From assembly GCA_019456255.1 (NCBI GenBank), contig VRUG01000012.1, forward strand, positions 38,810 to 102,809: 64,000 bases of DNA, in the 5' to 3' direction. Shown here in pieces: positions 25,559-34,634 of the stretch (position 1 is the first letter of the stretch; the number at the start of each line of letters is the position of its first letter). The notes beneath the pieces are model-generated. The model ran no database searches, was not told where the DNA came from, and saw only the letters and a list, made by a program, of their open reading frames with translations. The stretch is from Planctomycetota bacterium. Lineage in GTDB: Bacteria > Planctomycetota > Phycisphaerae > Sedimentisphaerales > Anaerobacaceae. The translations under genes and the position numbers were made by a program.

Positions 25559-28426
25559 GTGGCAGAGGTGATAGCAGAGAATGTCGCTGAGGATTTGCGT
25601 GGGGTGATCAGGGGCGATGTGTTTGGTGACATATTGCACCGTGGGGCTTTTAGCAGTGACGCGAGTATCTATCAGGTAGTTCCGTTATGTGTGGTGGCGG
25701 TTCGTGACAGTTACGATGTGTCGGTGGTTGTCAAGTACGCGGCATCGGAGGGTATATCGATAGTTGCTCGCGGTGCTGGGAGCGGTTTGGCTGGAGAGTC
25801 TCTTTGCGGGGGAATAGTTCTTGATATGCGTCGGTATATGAATCGTATAATCGAGTTTGATGAGGGCAGCGGAGTTGTTTTGTGTGAGCCTGGGGTGGTG
25901 CTTGATGAGTTGAATAATTATTTGGGCAGGTATGGCCGCAAGATCGGGCCTGACCCTTCGAGCGGTAACCGTGCAACGATTGGTGGATGTGTTGCGAATA
26001 ATTCGACCGGTGCGCATTGTCTGCAGTATGGTTTTATGGGTGACTATGTTGAGAGTGTTGAGGTGGTATTGGCTAACGGCAGTGTGGTTGATTTGGTAAA
26101 TGATTTTGACCCGGATAGTGAAATCAGCAGCGGTGCGGTCAATATTGCGCGGAAATGTCAGCAGATTTTGGGTGGTAAGGATGAGATAATCAATAATGCG
26201 TTGCCTAAGACGAGCCGCAATCGCAGCGGTTATAATATCGCAGGTATATGTCACGAAGGTAAGGTTGATTTGGCCAGGCTTGTAGCGAGTTCGGAAGGGA
26301 CGCTGGCGATTTTTACGAAGATAGCGCTTTCTACGGTTGCGGTTGAGGCTGCGCGGGGGATATTGAATCTGGAATTTGATTCGCTCGAAGAGATGGGTCG
26401 TGCGGTGCCGAAGATCGTTGACAGTGGAGCTGCGGCGTGCGAGTTGATGGATAGGAGTTTGCTTGAGATGGCGAGGGGGGCATTGCCAGAATATAGTGAC
26501 ATTTTGCCGGAAGGTGTTGAGGCGAGTATTTTGGTGGAGCATGTAGGCGGGAGTTCGGCTGAGGTCAGCGAAAAAATAAAAAGAACGGATAAAGCGGTTG
26601 GTAAAATTGCGAGCGGTCGCAGTGTGATTCTTGATGGTGATGTGCAGAGGCGTTTGTGGAAGTCTCGCAAGGACGCGGTTCCATTATTATATAGAAAGAA
26701 GGGCAGGAAGAAGCCTGTTGCGTTTATGGAGGATGTTTCGGTAGGCAAGGAGCATTTGGCGGAATATATTCGCGGGGTTAAAGAGATCGGTAAGCGTTAT
26801 GAAGTTGAGATGAGTTTTTATGGTCACGCGGGGGATGGCGTTTTGCATGTGAGGCCTTACCTTGACTTGAGCGACAAGAAAGAAGTTGAGAAGATGCGTT
26901 CGATGGCTGAAGATGTATTTTCTTTGGCGTGGTCGCTGGGCGGTTCTATTAGCGGCGAGCATGGTGACGGATTTGTTCGTACGGCTTTTATCCGGGGGCA
27001 GTATGGTGACGAATATTATGAATTGCTTGGGGCGGTTAAGAATATATTTGACCCTGAGGGCTTGATGAATCCTGGTAAGATAGTCGGCGGAGACGCAGAT
27101 GTGATGGTTACGAATTTGAAGGCGAGTCATAAGTTTTTGCCTGAGCGGCTGCGGACGCGGCTTTTAATGACAGAGAGTGACTTTGCAGCTGAGCTTGGTC
27201 AGTGTAACGGGTGCGGGGTTTGTTTGAGCAGGTCCGATGATCAGCGTATGTGTCCGGTGTTTCGTGCGCTGGGTGAGGAGTTGGACAGTTCGCGCGCGAA
27301 AGTGAATATACTTAGTTTGTGGGTTAGCGGGCAGTTGACGGATGAGGAGTTCGAATCGAGCGAGTTTGAAAAGTTTTTGGATTTGTGTGTGAACTGCAAG
27401 GCGTGTTCGCTTCAATGTCCTTCGGGAGTTGACATATCGAAGCTGATGCTGGCGGCGCGGGCGGAATATGTTAAGCGCAAAGGGCTTGGGAAAAGTAAAT
27501 GGGTTTTGAGCAGGAACCGTTATTTTAGTAAGTTCGGCAGTGAGGTTAGTGACATTGTAAATCTTGTTAGTAAGAGCGTTGGTTTTAAGTGGCTTGGCGA
27601 AAAGATTATTGGTATTGGCCGCAAGAGGGCGCTGCCGAAGTTTGCACATGGTGAATTTTTGAAAGCGGGGCGTGAGTATCTTGCGAAATGCGAGCCGATA
27701 AAGGAGCCTGTTGGAAAGGTCGCATATTTTCTTGATACGTATGTGAATTTTCACGACCATGAGCTTGGTTTTGCAGTGCTGGATGTTTTGCGTTGTAACG
27801 GTATCGCGGTGGTTTTGCCGAATCAAAGGCCTGCACCGTTGCCATCGATTATGTACGGTGACGTTAAACGGGCACGGAAGGATTTGGAGTATAACATTAA
27901 GTATTTGGCGCAGGCGGTGCGTGATGGATGTGAAATAATATGTTCCGAGCCGAGTGCGGCTCTTTGTTTGCAGAAGGATTTGAAATATTTTGTTGCTGGC
28001 GAAGATGCGGAACTGGTTTGCGGGAATACGCATGAGTTGATGGGTTATCTTTTGGGGTTGTGCAATGAGGGTAAGTTAAAGCCGATTGAAGGTTTAGCAG
28101 GTGAGAATTTTGTGTATCATTGTCCGTGTCATTTGTTTGCGGCTGGCGGGGGAAGGGCGAGTATTGAGTTGCTGGATAAGCTTTGCGGGATAAAAGTGTT
28201 TGATTTAAAGGCGGGTTGCTGCGGGATGGCGGGGACGTTTGGGATGTTAGAGAAAAATTATGAGTTGTCGGAGAAGATGGCTGAAAGATTGAAGGGGGCG
28301 CTGAAAGAAGTGCCTGCGAAATGTGTATTGACTGAATGCGGAGCGTGCAAGATGCAGATAGAACATATTAGCGATAAGCAGGTGATGCATCCGGTGAAGG
28401 TTTTGGCGCGGGCTTATGGCGCGTAG
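25559..28426 (+). CDS. FAD-binding and Fe-S oxidoreductase fusion (D-lactate/2-hydroxyacid dehydrogenase type)
   Basis: 955 aa, start GTG 25559 with GAGGAAT before it, five bases after the mlaF stop. The N-terminal 480 residues are a PCMH-type FAD domain (VARGAGSGLAGESLCGG, GRKIGPDPSSGNRATIGGCVANNSTGAHC) and a FAD-oxidase C domain ending SGEHGDGFVRTAF and FDPEGLMNPGKIV. Then come two 4Fe-4S motifs (CNGCGVCLSRSD...CP, CVNCKACSLQCPSG) and a GlpC-like cysteine-rich domain (CPCHLFAAGG, CCGMAGTFG, CGACKMQ). Such fusions oxidise D-lactate, glycolate or D-2-hydroxyglutarate and pass electrons to quinones or other carriers; the substrate cannot be read from sequence. Confidence 0.9.
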   Translation: MAEVIAENVAEDLRGVIRGDVFGDILHRGAFSSDASIYQVVPLCVVAVRDSYDVSVVVKYAASEGISIVARGAGSGLAGESLCGGIVLDMRRYMNRIIEFDEGSGVVLCEPGVVLDELNNYLGRYGRKIGPDPSSGNRATIGGCVANNSTGAHCLQYGFMGDYVESVEVVLANGSVVDLVNDFDPDSEISSGAVNIARKCQQILGGKDEIINNALPKTSRNRSGYNIAGICHEGKVDLARLVASSEGTLAIFTKIALSTVAVEAARGILNLEFDSLEEMGRAVPKIVDSGAAACELMDRSLLEMARGALPEYSDILPEGVEASILVEHVGGSSAEVSEKIKRTDKAVGKIASGRSVILDGDVQRRLWKSRKDAVPLLYRKKGRKKPVAFMEDVSVGKEHLAEYIRGVKEIGKRYEVEMSFYGHAGDGVLHVRPYLDLSDKKEVEKMRSMAEDVFSLAWSLGGSISGEHGDGFVRTAFIRGQYGDEYYELLGAVKNIFDPEGLMNPGKIVGGDADVMVTNLKASHKFLPERLRTRLLMTESDFAAELGQCNGCGVCLSRSDDQRMCPVFRALGEELDSSRAKVNILSLWVSGQLTDEEFESSEFEKFLDLCVNCKACSLQCPSGVDISKLMLAARAEYVKRKGLGKSKWVLSRNRYFSKFGSEVSDIVNLVSKSVGFKWLGEKIIGIGRKRALPKFAHGEFLKAGREYLAKCEPIKEPVGKVAYFLDTYVNFHDHELGFAVLDVLRCNGIAVVLPNQRPAPLPSIMYGDVKRARKDLEYNIKYLAQAVRDGCEIICSEPSAALCLQKDLKYFVAGEDAELVCGNTHELMGYLLGLCNEGKLKPIEGLAGENFVYHCPCHLFAAGGGRASIELLDKLCGIKVFDLKAGCCGMAGTFGMLEKNYELSEKMAERLKGALKEVPAKCVLTECGACKMQIEHISDKQVMHPVKVLARAYGA

Positions 28427-28458
28427 TGAGAGGCGGTATTTATGGAGTTGAAGCTGAC

Positions 28459-28863
28459 ATGAACAGATATTTTGTATTTATTGTGTTTTTGTGTGCGTGC
28501 TTGTTTTTAAGTTCATGTGCAAACTTGGATGCTGTTTCAAGCGGCAATAAAAAAATTTATCCGTTTGCCGGTGAATGGGAGGGCGGCGGTATCGATTCGG
28601 AAGGTAATGAATTTACGTTTGTCGCTAAAGTGACATCTTTAGGCGGTGACAAGTACCGTGTTCTGATATTAGATAAATTCGATACGCAAAAATCGCCGAT
28701 GCATGTTATGGATGGTGTGATGAACGATAACAAATTTGTCTATACTTCTGATGGGGGGGCGTATGTTGGTGGAGGTGAACTCGATGATGAAATTTTTAAG
28801 GGTTACTATAAGGGGTCGGTTGACGGTACTTATGAGATGCGGCGTATAAGGTATAGAAAATAA
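28459..28863 (+). CDS. Small lipoprotein
   Basis: 134 aa from ATG 28459 (MNRYFVFIVFLCACLFLSSC). An in-frame GTG at 28426 overlaps the previous stop, but would put eleven extra polar residues before the signal; ATG with GGAG upstream is preferred. Lipobox LSSC (Cys20). The mature part is beta-rich with regularly spaced Gly (EWEGGGIDSEGNEFTFVAKV, GVMNDNKFVYTSDGGAYVGGGELD), suggesting a lipocalin-like or small beta-barrel fold. Function unknown. Same strand as the oxidoreductase, 32 bp apart, likely co-transcribed. Confidence 0.75.
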   Translation: MNRYFVFIVFLCACLFLSSCANLDAVSSGNKKIYPFAGEWEGGGIDSEGNEFTFVAKVTSLGGDKYRVLILDKFDTQKSPMHVMDGVMNDNKFVYTSDGGAYVGGGELDDEIFKGYYKGSVDGTYEMRRIRYRK

Positions 28864-28881
28864 AGTCGGGGGGGATCAATT

Positions 28882-29919
28882 ATGGTAGAAGACGTGAAGA
28901 ATTTGAAAAAAGCGGTGTTGTGGGAGTTGGGCGGAGAGGGGAAGATTCAGTGCAATCTTTGCAGCTGGCGGTGCGCGATAAGTGAGGGCAAGTTAGGGCA
29001 TTGCAAGGTTCGGAAAAATATCGGGGGTGTATTATATTCTCTTAATTACGATAAGGTATGTGCGGCGAACGCAGACCCGATAGAGAAGAAGCCCTTATTT
29101 CATTTTCAGCCTGGGAGTTATTCTTTTTCGATAGCTTGCATGGGATGTAATTTTCAATGTGAGTTTTGTCAGAACTGGCAGATAAGTCAGGTTGCTTATG
29201 ACGGCGGAGAGATTGACGGCCAGGCGACAGGGCCCGAAGAGATAGTTGATGCGGCGGTGCGTGCGAGTTGTCAGTCGATAGCATATACGTATACTGAACC
29301 GACGATATTTATGGAGCTGTGCGCTGATTGCGGGCGGCTTGGCAAGGAGAAGGGGCTGGCGAATGTTTTTGTGAGTAACGGGTACGAGACGCGGGAGGCG
29401 ATAGATTTTGCGAGTGAGTGGCTTGACGGGATGAATATTGATTTGAAGGCGTTTAGTGATGATTATTATCGTCGGTTGTGCAAGGCTCGGTTGGGGCCTG
29501 TACTTGATACGATAAGTTATGTGGCGAAGGAGACGGACATCTGGCTTGAATTGACGACGCTTTTGGTGCCTGGTGAGAATGATTCTGATGATGAGTTGAA
29601 GCAGTTGGCGGGATTTATCGCTGAAAAGGCGGGGGTCGATGTGCCTTGGCATATCAGCAGATTTCATCCGAATTATAAATATAGGGACTCGGTGACAACG
29701 CCGGCAGAGAGTTTGAAACGTGCAGAAGAGATTGGTAAGAGTGCGGGGCTTCGCTATGTTTATCTCGGTAATGTGCCGGGGTCGAAATCTGAGAGTACGT
29801 TTTGTTATAAGTGTGGAAAAAATCTGATAGAGCGGGTAGGATACAGGATTGTTAATAACGATTTGGAGAATGGCAAGTGTCCCGATTGCGGGGTGACAAT
29901 AGCAGGGTTTGAGCTTTGA
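28882..29919 (+). CDS. amrS: AmmeMemoRadiSam-system radical SAM protein
   Basis: 345 aa, related to pyruvate-formate-lyase-activating enzymes. N-terminal cysteines (CNLCSWRC...C, 24-41), then the radical-SAM cluster CNFQCEFC (Cys89, 93, 96), NWQISQ, EPTIFME, and a C-terminal zinc ribbon (CYKCGKN ... CPDCG). Overall length and the YNKVCAANADPIEKKPLFHF-like segment (DKVCAANADPIEKKPLFHF) fit the AmrS family (TIGR04337), usually found with AmrA/AmrB partners, which are absent here. The substrate of AmrS is not established. GGGGGGGAT precedes ATG. pdxB starts two bases after its stop. Confidence 0.9.
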   Translation: MVEDVKNLKKAVLWELGGEGKIQCNLCSWRCAISEGKLGHCKVRKNIGGVLYSLNYDKVCAANADPIEKKPLFHFQPGSYSFSIACMGCNFQCEFCQNWQISQVAYDGGEIDGQATGPEEIVDAAVRASCQSIAYTYTEPTIFMELCADCGRLGKEKGLANVFVSNGYETREAIDFASEWLDGMNIDLKAFSDDYYRRLCKARLGPVLDTISYVAKETDIWLELTTLLVPGENDSDDELKQLAGFIAEKAGVDVPWHISRFHPNYKYRDSVTTPAESLKRAEEIGKSAGLRYVYLGNVPGSKSESTFCYKCGKNLIERVGYRIVNNDLENGKCPDCGVTIAGFEL

Positions 29920-29920
29920 T

Positions 29921-31072
29921 ATGAAGATAGCGGCAGATTGCAATATACCTTTGGTTAAAGAATGCTTTTCGACGATAGGCGAAGTTGAGGCTATGGCGGG
30001 GCGTGAGATGACAGCTGAGAGTGTCAGGGTGGCCGAAGTTTTGCTGGTGCGAAGTGTCACTAAGGTGGACGGTGATTTGTTAGAGGGCAGCAGCGTTAAG
30101 TTTGTTGCGACGGCGACGATAGGTGTTGAGCATATCGATATTGATTATTTACGGAGTAAGGGTATTGGATTTGCGTCGGCGCCGGGTTCGAATGCTAATT
30201 CGGTGGCGGAATATGTCACGGCGGGGCTTTTGGAAGTTGGTGACAATCGCGGGATTTCTCTTGCTGGTAAGAGTATAGGGATTGTTGGTGTTGGTAATGT
30301 CGGCGGCAAGGTAGCTGAGAAGTGCAGGGCGCTGGGGATGGAGGTATGTTTGAATGACCCTCCTTTGCAGAGGCAAAGCTGCGATGCGAAGTATCGGCCT
30401 ATAGAAGAGGTTTTCGGATGTGATTTTGTGACGCTTCATGTGCCTTTGACTCTTGGGGGTGTTGATAAGACGGCTCATTTGGCGGGGCCTGAGTTTTTTG
30501 AATCGCTAAAGGAGGGGTGCGTTTTTATAAATACGTCGCGCGGCGGAGTGGTTGAGACGGGGGCGTTGAAGAGTGCCTTGAAGTCGGGTAAGATTGCCGG
30601 GGCGATTGTCGATGTGTGGGAGGATGAGCCGAGTATCGATAGTGAACTTTTGGAGATGGTCGATATCGGGACGGCGCATATTGCGGGGTATTCTTTTGAT
30701 GGTAAGGTTGCGGGTTTGATGATGATATATGATTCGACTTGCAGGCATTTCGCGTTGGCGCCGAGTTTTCATGTTGGCAGATTTATGCCGGCGCCGCAGG
30801 TCGGTAATCTAACAGTAAAATCGGCTTTGGAAAATGAACAGAAACAGGTTTTGGCAGTAGTAAGAAAGGTTTATGATATCTGCGGCGACGGGGAGAAATT
30901 GAGGCAGATATTGGGGCAGCCTTTGGGTAAGAGGTGTGCGATGTTTGATAAGCTAAGGAAGGACTATCAGGTTCGTCGGGAATTTTTTAATACGCAGGTG
31001 GTTTTGGAAAATGCAGGCGGTGGACTGGCGGAGAAACTTAGAGGCATAGGGTTTGGAGTTTCGAATGTCTGA
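29921..31072 (+). CDS. pdxB: 4-phosphoerythronate dehydrogenase (pyridoxal phosphate synthesis)
   Basis: 383 aa of the D-2-hydroxyacid dehydrogenase superfamily. Start ATG 29921 gives MKIAADCNIPLVKECF, aligning with the usual PdxB start; an upstream TTG (29909) overlaps amrS. NAD-binding GIVGVGNVGGKVAEKC, catalytic-type ATATIGVEHIDIDYL, FINTSRGGVVETGAL, and the AHIAGYSFDGKVAGLMMIY stretch with the active-site His are visible. The PdxB dimerisation domain makes up the C-terminal 100 residues. It catalyses the second step of the DXP-dependent vitamin B6 route. Confidence 0.9.
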   Translation: MKIAADCNIPLVKECFSTIGEVEAMAGREMTAESVRVAEVLLVRSVTKVDGDLLEGSSVKFVATATIGVEHIDIDYLRSKGIGFASAPGSNANSVAEYVTAGLLEVGDNRGISLAGKSIGIVGVGNVGGKVAEKCRALGMEVCLNDPPLQRQSCDAKYRPIEEVFGCDFVTLHVPLTLGGVDKTAHLAGPEFFESLKEGCVFINTSRGGVVETGALKSALKSGKIAGAIVDVWEDEPSIDSELLEMVDIGTAHIAGYSFDGKVAGLMMIYDSTCRHFALAPSFHVGRFMPAPQVGNLTVKSALENEQKQVLAVVRKVYDICGDGEKLRQILGQPLGKRCAMFDKLRKDYQVRREFFNTQVVLENAGGGLAEKLRGIGFGVSNV

Positions 31073-31910
31073 GAGTGAAAAAATATTAGAGTGGCCCGGC
31101 GGTAAGCTGGATTTTTCGTCGGGTTGTGTTGTGATGGGGATATTGAATGTCACGCCCGATTCGTTTAGTGACGGCGGAGAGTTTCTTGACGTGGATAGTG
31201 CGGTTAAGCATGGGTTCGGTATGATAGAAGCTGGGGCGGGTATTGTTGATGTGGGGGCGGAATCGAGCAGGCCCGGTTCTGAGGCGGTGAGCGCCGATGA
31301 GCAGATAAAAAGAGCGGTACCAGTGATTGAGCGGCTTGCGAAAGAGACGGCGGCGGCAATTAGTATTGATACGAGGAATTATGAGGTTGCGGGGACGGCG
31401 CTTGAGGCGGGTGCGAATATTATTAATGATATAACGGCGCTTAGTGACCCGCGGATGGGTGACTTGGCGGCGAAATATGAGGTGCCTGTGGTGCTGATGC
31501 ATATGCAGGGTACTCTTTCGACGATGCAGCTTGAACCTAAGTATGGAGATGTAGTTGGTGAGGTTTTGGGTTATCTTTTGAGTCAGGCGGAAAGGGCAGA
31601 AGGGTTTGGTGTTAAGCGCGAGCGGATTTTTATTGACCCGGGGATTGGGTTCGGTAAGACGTTTGAGCATAATCTTGAATTGCTAAGGGGGATAGATAAG
31701 TTTGTCGCAAGCGGGTATCGGGTTTTGGTAGGTACGAGCAGGAAGCGTTTTATCGGTGAGATCACGGGTAGGGAAAATGCGAGTGAGAGAGTTTTTGGGA
31801 CAGCGGCGACGGTGGCATGGTGCGTTTCTAAGGGGGTGTCGGTTGTTCGGGTGCACGATGTAACTGAGATGGTTGACGTGGTTAAGGTGTCAAATAAGAT
31901 TAAAAATTAA
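31065..31910 (+). CDS. folP: Dihydropteroate synthase
   Basis: 281 aa. Joins p-aminobenzoate to the pterin diphosphate in folate synthesis. TIM-barrel motifs: GILNVTPDSFSDGG (about 29-42), DVGAESSRPGS, ISIDTRNYEVA, NDITALSDPRM, and VGTSRKRFIG. ATG 31065 overlaps the end of pdxB by eight bases and has TTGGAG nine bases upstream, so the two genes are translationally coupled. The small minus-strand ORF 31900-32010 overlaps its 3' end. Confidence 0.96.
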   Translation: MSESEKILEWPGGKLDFSSGCVVMGILNVTPDSFSDGGEFLDVDSAVKHGFGMIEAGAGIVDVGAESSRPGSEAVSADEQIKRAVPVIERLAKETAAAISIDTRNYEVAGTALEAGANIINDITALSDPRMGDLAAKYEVPVVLMHMQGTLSTMQLEPKYGDVVGEVLGYLLSQAERAEGFGVKRERIFIDPGIGFGKTFEHNLELLRGIDKFVASGYRVLVGTSRKRFIGEITGRENASERVFGTAATVAWCVSKGVSVVRVHDVTEMVDVVKVSNKIKN

Positions 31911-32010
31911 GTCTGATAAATCTTATAAGGCTCGTTATAATCCATATTGCAATGCCAACAAATAACCCAGAAAGCATAATTATGAAGATAACACGCTCCG
32001 GTTTTATCAT
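31900..32010 (-). CDS. Possible 36-aa single-TM peptide
   Basis: ATG 32010 with GAGGTG before it. MIKPERVIFI start, then a strongly hydrophobic stretch (IIMLSGLFVGIAIWIITSLI) and a basic end. Its stop overlaps the 3' end of folP on the other strand by 11 bp. The good ribosome-binding site and the membrane-like composition are the support; it lies between two convergent units (folP and lon) and could still be chance. Confidence 0.45.
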   Translation of the reverse strand: MIKPERVIFIIMLSGLFVGIAIWIITSLIRFIRLNF

Positions 32011-32045
32011 GTTCACCTCATTTATATCAGGTCTTTTGGTTGTCA

Positions 32046-34487
32046 CTATGTATTCAGGGCGATGTTTAGGGCTTCGTTTGCTTTTTTTACGAACTTGAAT
32101 TTCAGGCCTTTTTTAGCTTCGGTAGGTATTTCGGGAATATCTTTTTTATTTCTTTCCGGCAGGATGACGGTTTTGATACCGGCTTGTTTAGCCGCGAGGA
32201 TTTTTTCTTTCAGGCCGCCGACGGGCAGGACGAGTCCTCTAAGTGTGATTTCACCAGTCATGGCAATATCCGGGCGAGTAGGCTTTTTCAAGATTAGTGA
32301 CATCAGCGAAGTGAACATTGCGACGCCTGCACTTGGTCCGTCTTTTGGTACTGCGCCAGCTGGGACGTGGATGTGGTAATCGAATTTACTGAACTGCTCG
32401 GCGTCGATTTTCAGTTTTTTTGCGTTAGCTTTTACGACGGAGAATGCGGCTTGTGCGCTTTCTTTCATGACATCGCCGATTTGGCCCGTGAGTTGTAGCT
32501 TTCCTTCTCCGGGCATTGAGGCTGACTCGATGAAGAGCAGTTCGCCGCCGACGGGTGTGTACGCAAGGGCGGTGGCGACGCCGGGGATGGCGGTTCGCAT
32601 GGCGAGTTCGGATTCAAACTGTACTGGGCCTAAGATATCATAGAGGTGCTTTTTGGCGATGGTTGCGCGACGTCTTTCACTTTTGGCGATTTTGGTTGCG
32701 ATGTTTCGGCAGATGGCAGCGATGTTTCTTTCGAGATTTCTAACGCCAGCTTCTCTGGTGTATCCTTCGATGACGGTTAGTATGGCAGGGTCCTTGATTG
32801 TTAGCTGAGTATTTTTGAGGCCATGCTCTTTTAGCTGTCGTGGGACGAGGTATTTTTTTGCGATTTTTAGTTTTTCGGTTTCTGTGTATCCGGGCAGTTC
32901 GATGATTTCCATTCTGTCATAGAGTGCCGGCGGTACGGGCTCGGTGTAGTTTGCGGTTCCGATGAACATAACTTTTGAGAGGTCGAAAGGCTGGTCGAGG
33001 TAGTGGTCGGTGAAAGAGAAGTTTTGTTCGGTGTCGAGTACTTCGAGCAGCGCTGAAGCTGGGTCGCCTCTGAAATCGTTACCGATCTTGTCGAGTTCGT
33101 CGAGCATGAAGACGGGATTATTGCTTTGACATTTTCTAAGTTCCTGCATGATTCGGCCTGGCAGTGCGCCGATATAAGTTCTTCTGTGTCCCCTGATGTC
33201 GGCTTCGTCGCGTATACCGCCGAGGGAGATGCGGACAAATTTTCTGCCCATAGCGCGGGCGATAGATTTTCCGAGTGAGGTTTTACCGACGCCGGGCGGG
33301 CCTACGAAGCATAGTATTGGGCTTTTGCCTGTTGGGTTTAGTTTACGAACCGCAAGGAATTCGAGTATTCTTTTTTTGACTTTTTTGAGGTTGTAGTGGT
33401 CTGTGTTTAGTATTCTCTGGGCCTTATTGATATCGAGCTGGTCGGTTGTGTGTATTGCCCACGGCAGTTCGCAAACCCAGTCGAGATAAGTTCTTATGAC
33501 GCTGTACTCAGGTGAGGCGGGTGGTATTTTGCTAAGTCTGTCGAGTTCGCGGAGTGCTTCGGCTTCGACCTTTTTTGGCATCTTAGCTTTTTTGATATTT
33601 TTCTTTATTTGTTTTAGCTCTTCGGTTTGCTGGTCCTCTTTTCCGAGTTCCGATTCGATGGCTTTTAGTTGTTCCTGCAGGAAGAATTCTCTTTGTCCCT
33701 TTTCGACAGAGTCACGTACTCGTCCCTGAATTTTGTGGCTCATTTCGAGTACTTCGAGTTGATTAGCGAGTGCGAGTGAAATTTCTTCAAGTCTTTTTGA
33801 GGCGTTTAGCTGAGCGAGTATTTTTTGTTTTTCCGGAATTGTGATATTAAGATTTGCAGCGAGGAAGTCAGCTAGCGCGGAAGGGTTTTCGATATTTTCG
33901 AGCAGGACAGCGGCTTCTTCGGGGACATTGGGTGAAAGTTCGATGACTCTATACGCTGTTCTTCTGACGTTTACTATTAGAGCCTGTAGTTTTTTTGTCA
34001 TTCTTGTTTTTACGCTTAGCAGTTGTACGCGTGCTTTTAGGTATGGTTTTGTCGCAATGGGTTTTATTATTTTGAATCGGGTGATACCGTGCACGATGAC
34101 ATGTATTGAGCCTTGGGGCATTTTGATAATTTTCAGGACTGAGGCAGCGGTTCCGATTTTGTATATATCATTGAAGTCTGGTTTTTCGATATTCGGGTTT
34201 TTCTGCGTGACAAGTCCAATGATAGATTTATTTGGTTTTATATTACTGAGCAGTGCCTTGCTTTTGTTTCGTCCGATAGCCAGTGGTGTTATTGTTCCCG
34301 GGAAAGCGACGGCGTTTCTAATAGGCAGGATTCCGATGGTGTCGGGCAGTTTGAATTTGTCGTTATTGTTTCTAAAGTGTTCATCGTCATCGTTGAAGTA
34401 GTTTTCGAAATCGAATGGGTCGTCGTCGAGCGACTTCGCCGCGAAAGGCTGGTTTGTATAGAGCGAATTTTTATGTTTTGTAATCAT
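32046..34487 (-). CDS. lon: ATP-dependent protease La
   Basis: 813 aa, near normal (about 780-810). The N-terminal substrate-binding domain begins after an Asp-rich extension of about 48 residues (SLDDDPFDFENYFNDDDEHF) with LPDTIGILPIRNAVAFPG. AAA+ module: Walker A GPPGVGKTSLGKSI, Walker B PVFMLDELDKIG, and an arginine-finger region. The protease domain has the Ser-Lys dyad in KDGPSAGVAMFTSL and EKILAAKQAGIKTVILP. It degrades misfolded and regulatory proteins in the cytoplasm. Monocistronic. Confidence 0.97.
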   Translation of the reverse strand: MITKHKNSLYTNQPFAAKSLDDDPFDFENYFNDDDEHFRNNNDKFKLPDTIGILPIRNAVAFPGTITPLAIGRNKSKALLSNIKPNKSIIGLVTQKNPNIEKPDFNDIYKIGTAASVLKIIKMPQGSIHVIVHGITRFKIIKPIATKPYLKARVQLLSVKTRMTKKLQALIVNVRRTAYRVIELSPNVPEEAAVLLENIENPSALADFLAANLNITIPEKQKILAQLNASKRLEEISLALANQLEVLEMSHKIQGRVRDSVEKGQREFFLQEQLKAIESELGKEDQQTEELKQIKKNIKKAKMPKKVEAEALRELDRLSKIPPASPEYSVIRTYLDWVCELPWAIHTTDQLDINKAQRILNTDHYNLKKVKKRILEFLAVRKLNPTGKSPILCFVGPPGVGKTSLGKSIARAMGRKFVRISLGGIRDEADIRGHRRTYIGALPGRIMQELRKCQSNNPVFMLDELDKIGNDFRGDPASALLEVLDTEQNFSFTDHYLDQPFDLSKVMFIGTANYTEPVPPALYDRMEIIELPGYTETEKLKIAKKYLVPRQLKEHGLKNTQLTIKDPAILTVIEGYTREAGVRNLERNIAAICRNIATKIAKSERRRATIAKKHLYDILGPVQFESELAMRTAIPGVATALAYTPVGGELLFIESASMPGEGKLQLTGQIGDVMKESAQAAFSVVKANAKKLKIDAEQFSKFDYHIHVPAGAVPKDGPSAGVAMFTSLMSLILKKPTRPDIAMTGEITLRGLVLPVGGLKEKILAAKQAGIKTVILPERNKKDIPEIPTEAKKGLKFKFVKKANEALNIALNT

Positions 34488-34634
34488 ATTGTATATACGA
34501 GCAATTTTAACAAAAGATATGGTATATTAACAGGAATTAAAATTAAAGTCCAAGCCTGGAAGATAAAAATTTTGCTGTAGGGCGGATGTTGGGTGTTTTA
34601 GGTCATGTTGTAAATCGGGTTGCGTTTTATGAGG

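Noticed and set aside
23827..30060. Long minus-strand ORFs under mlaE, the FAD oxidase and amrS (for example 25685-26542, 29095-30060)
   Set aside because: Antisense shadows produced by low stop frequency opposite G/T-rich genes; composition is Arg/Thr/His-rich and nonsensical, whereas the + strand genes have full motif sets.
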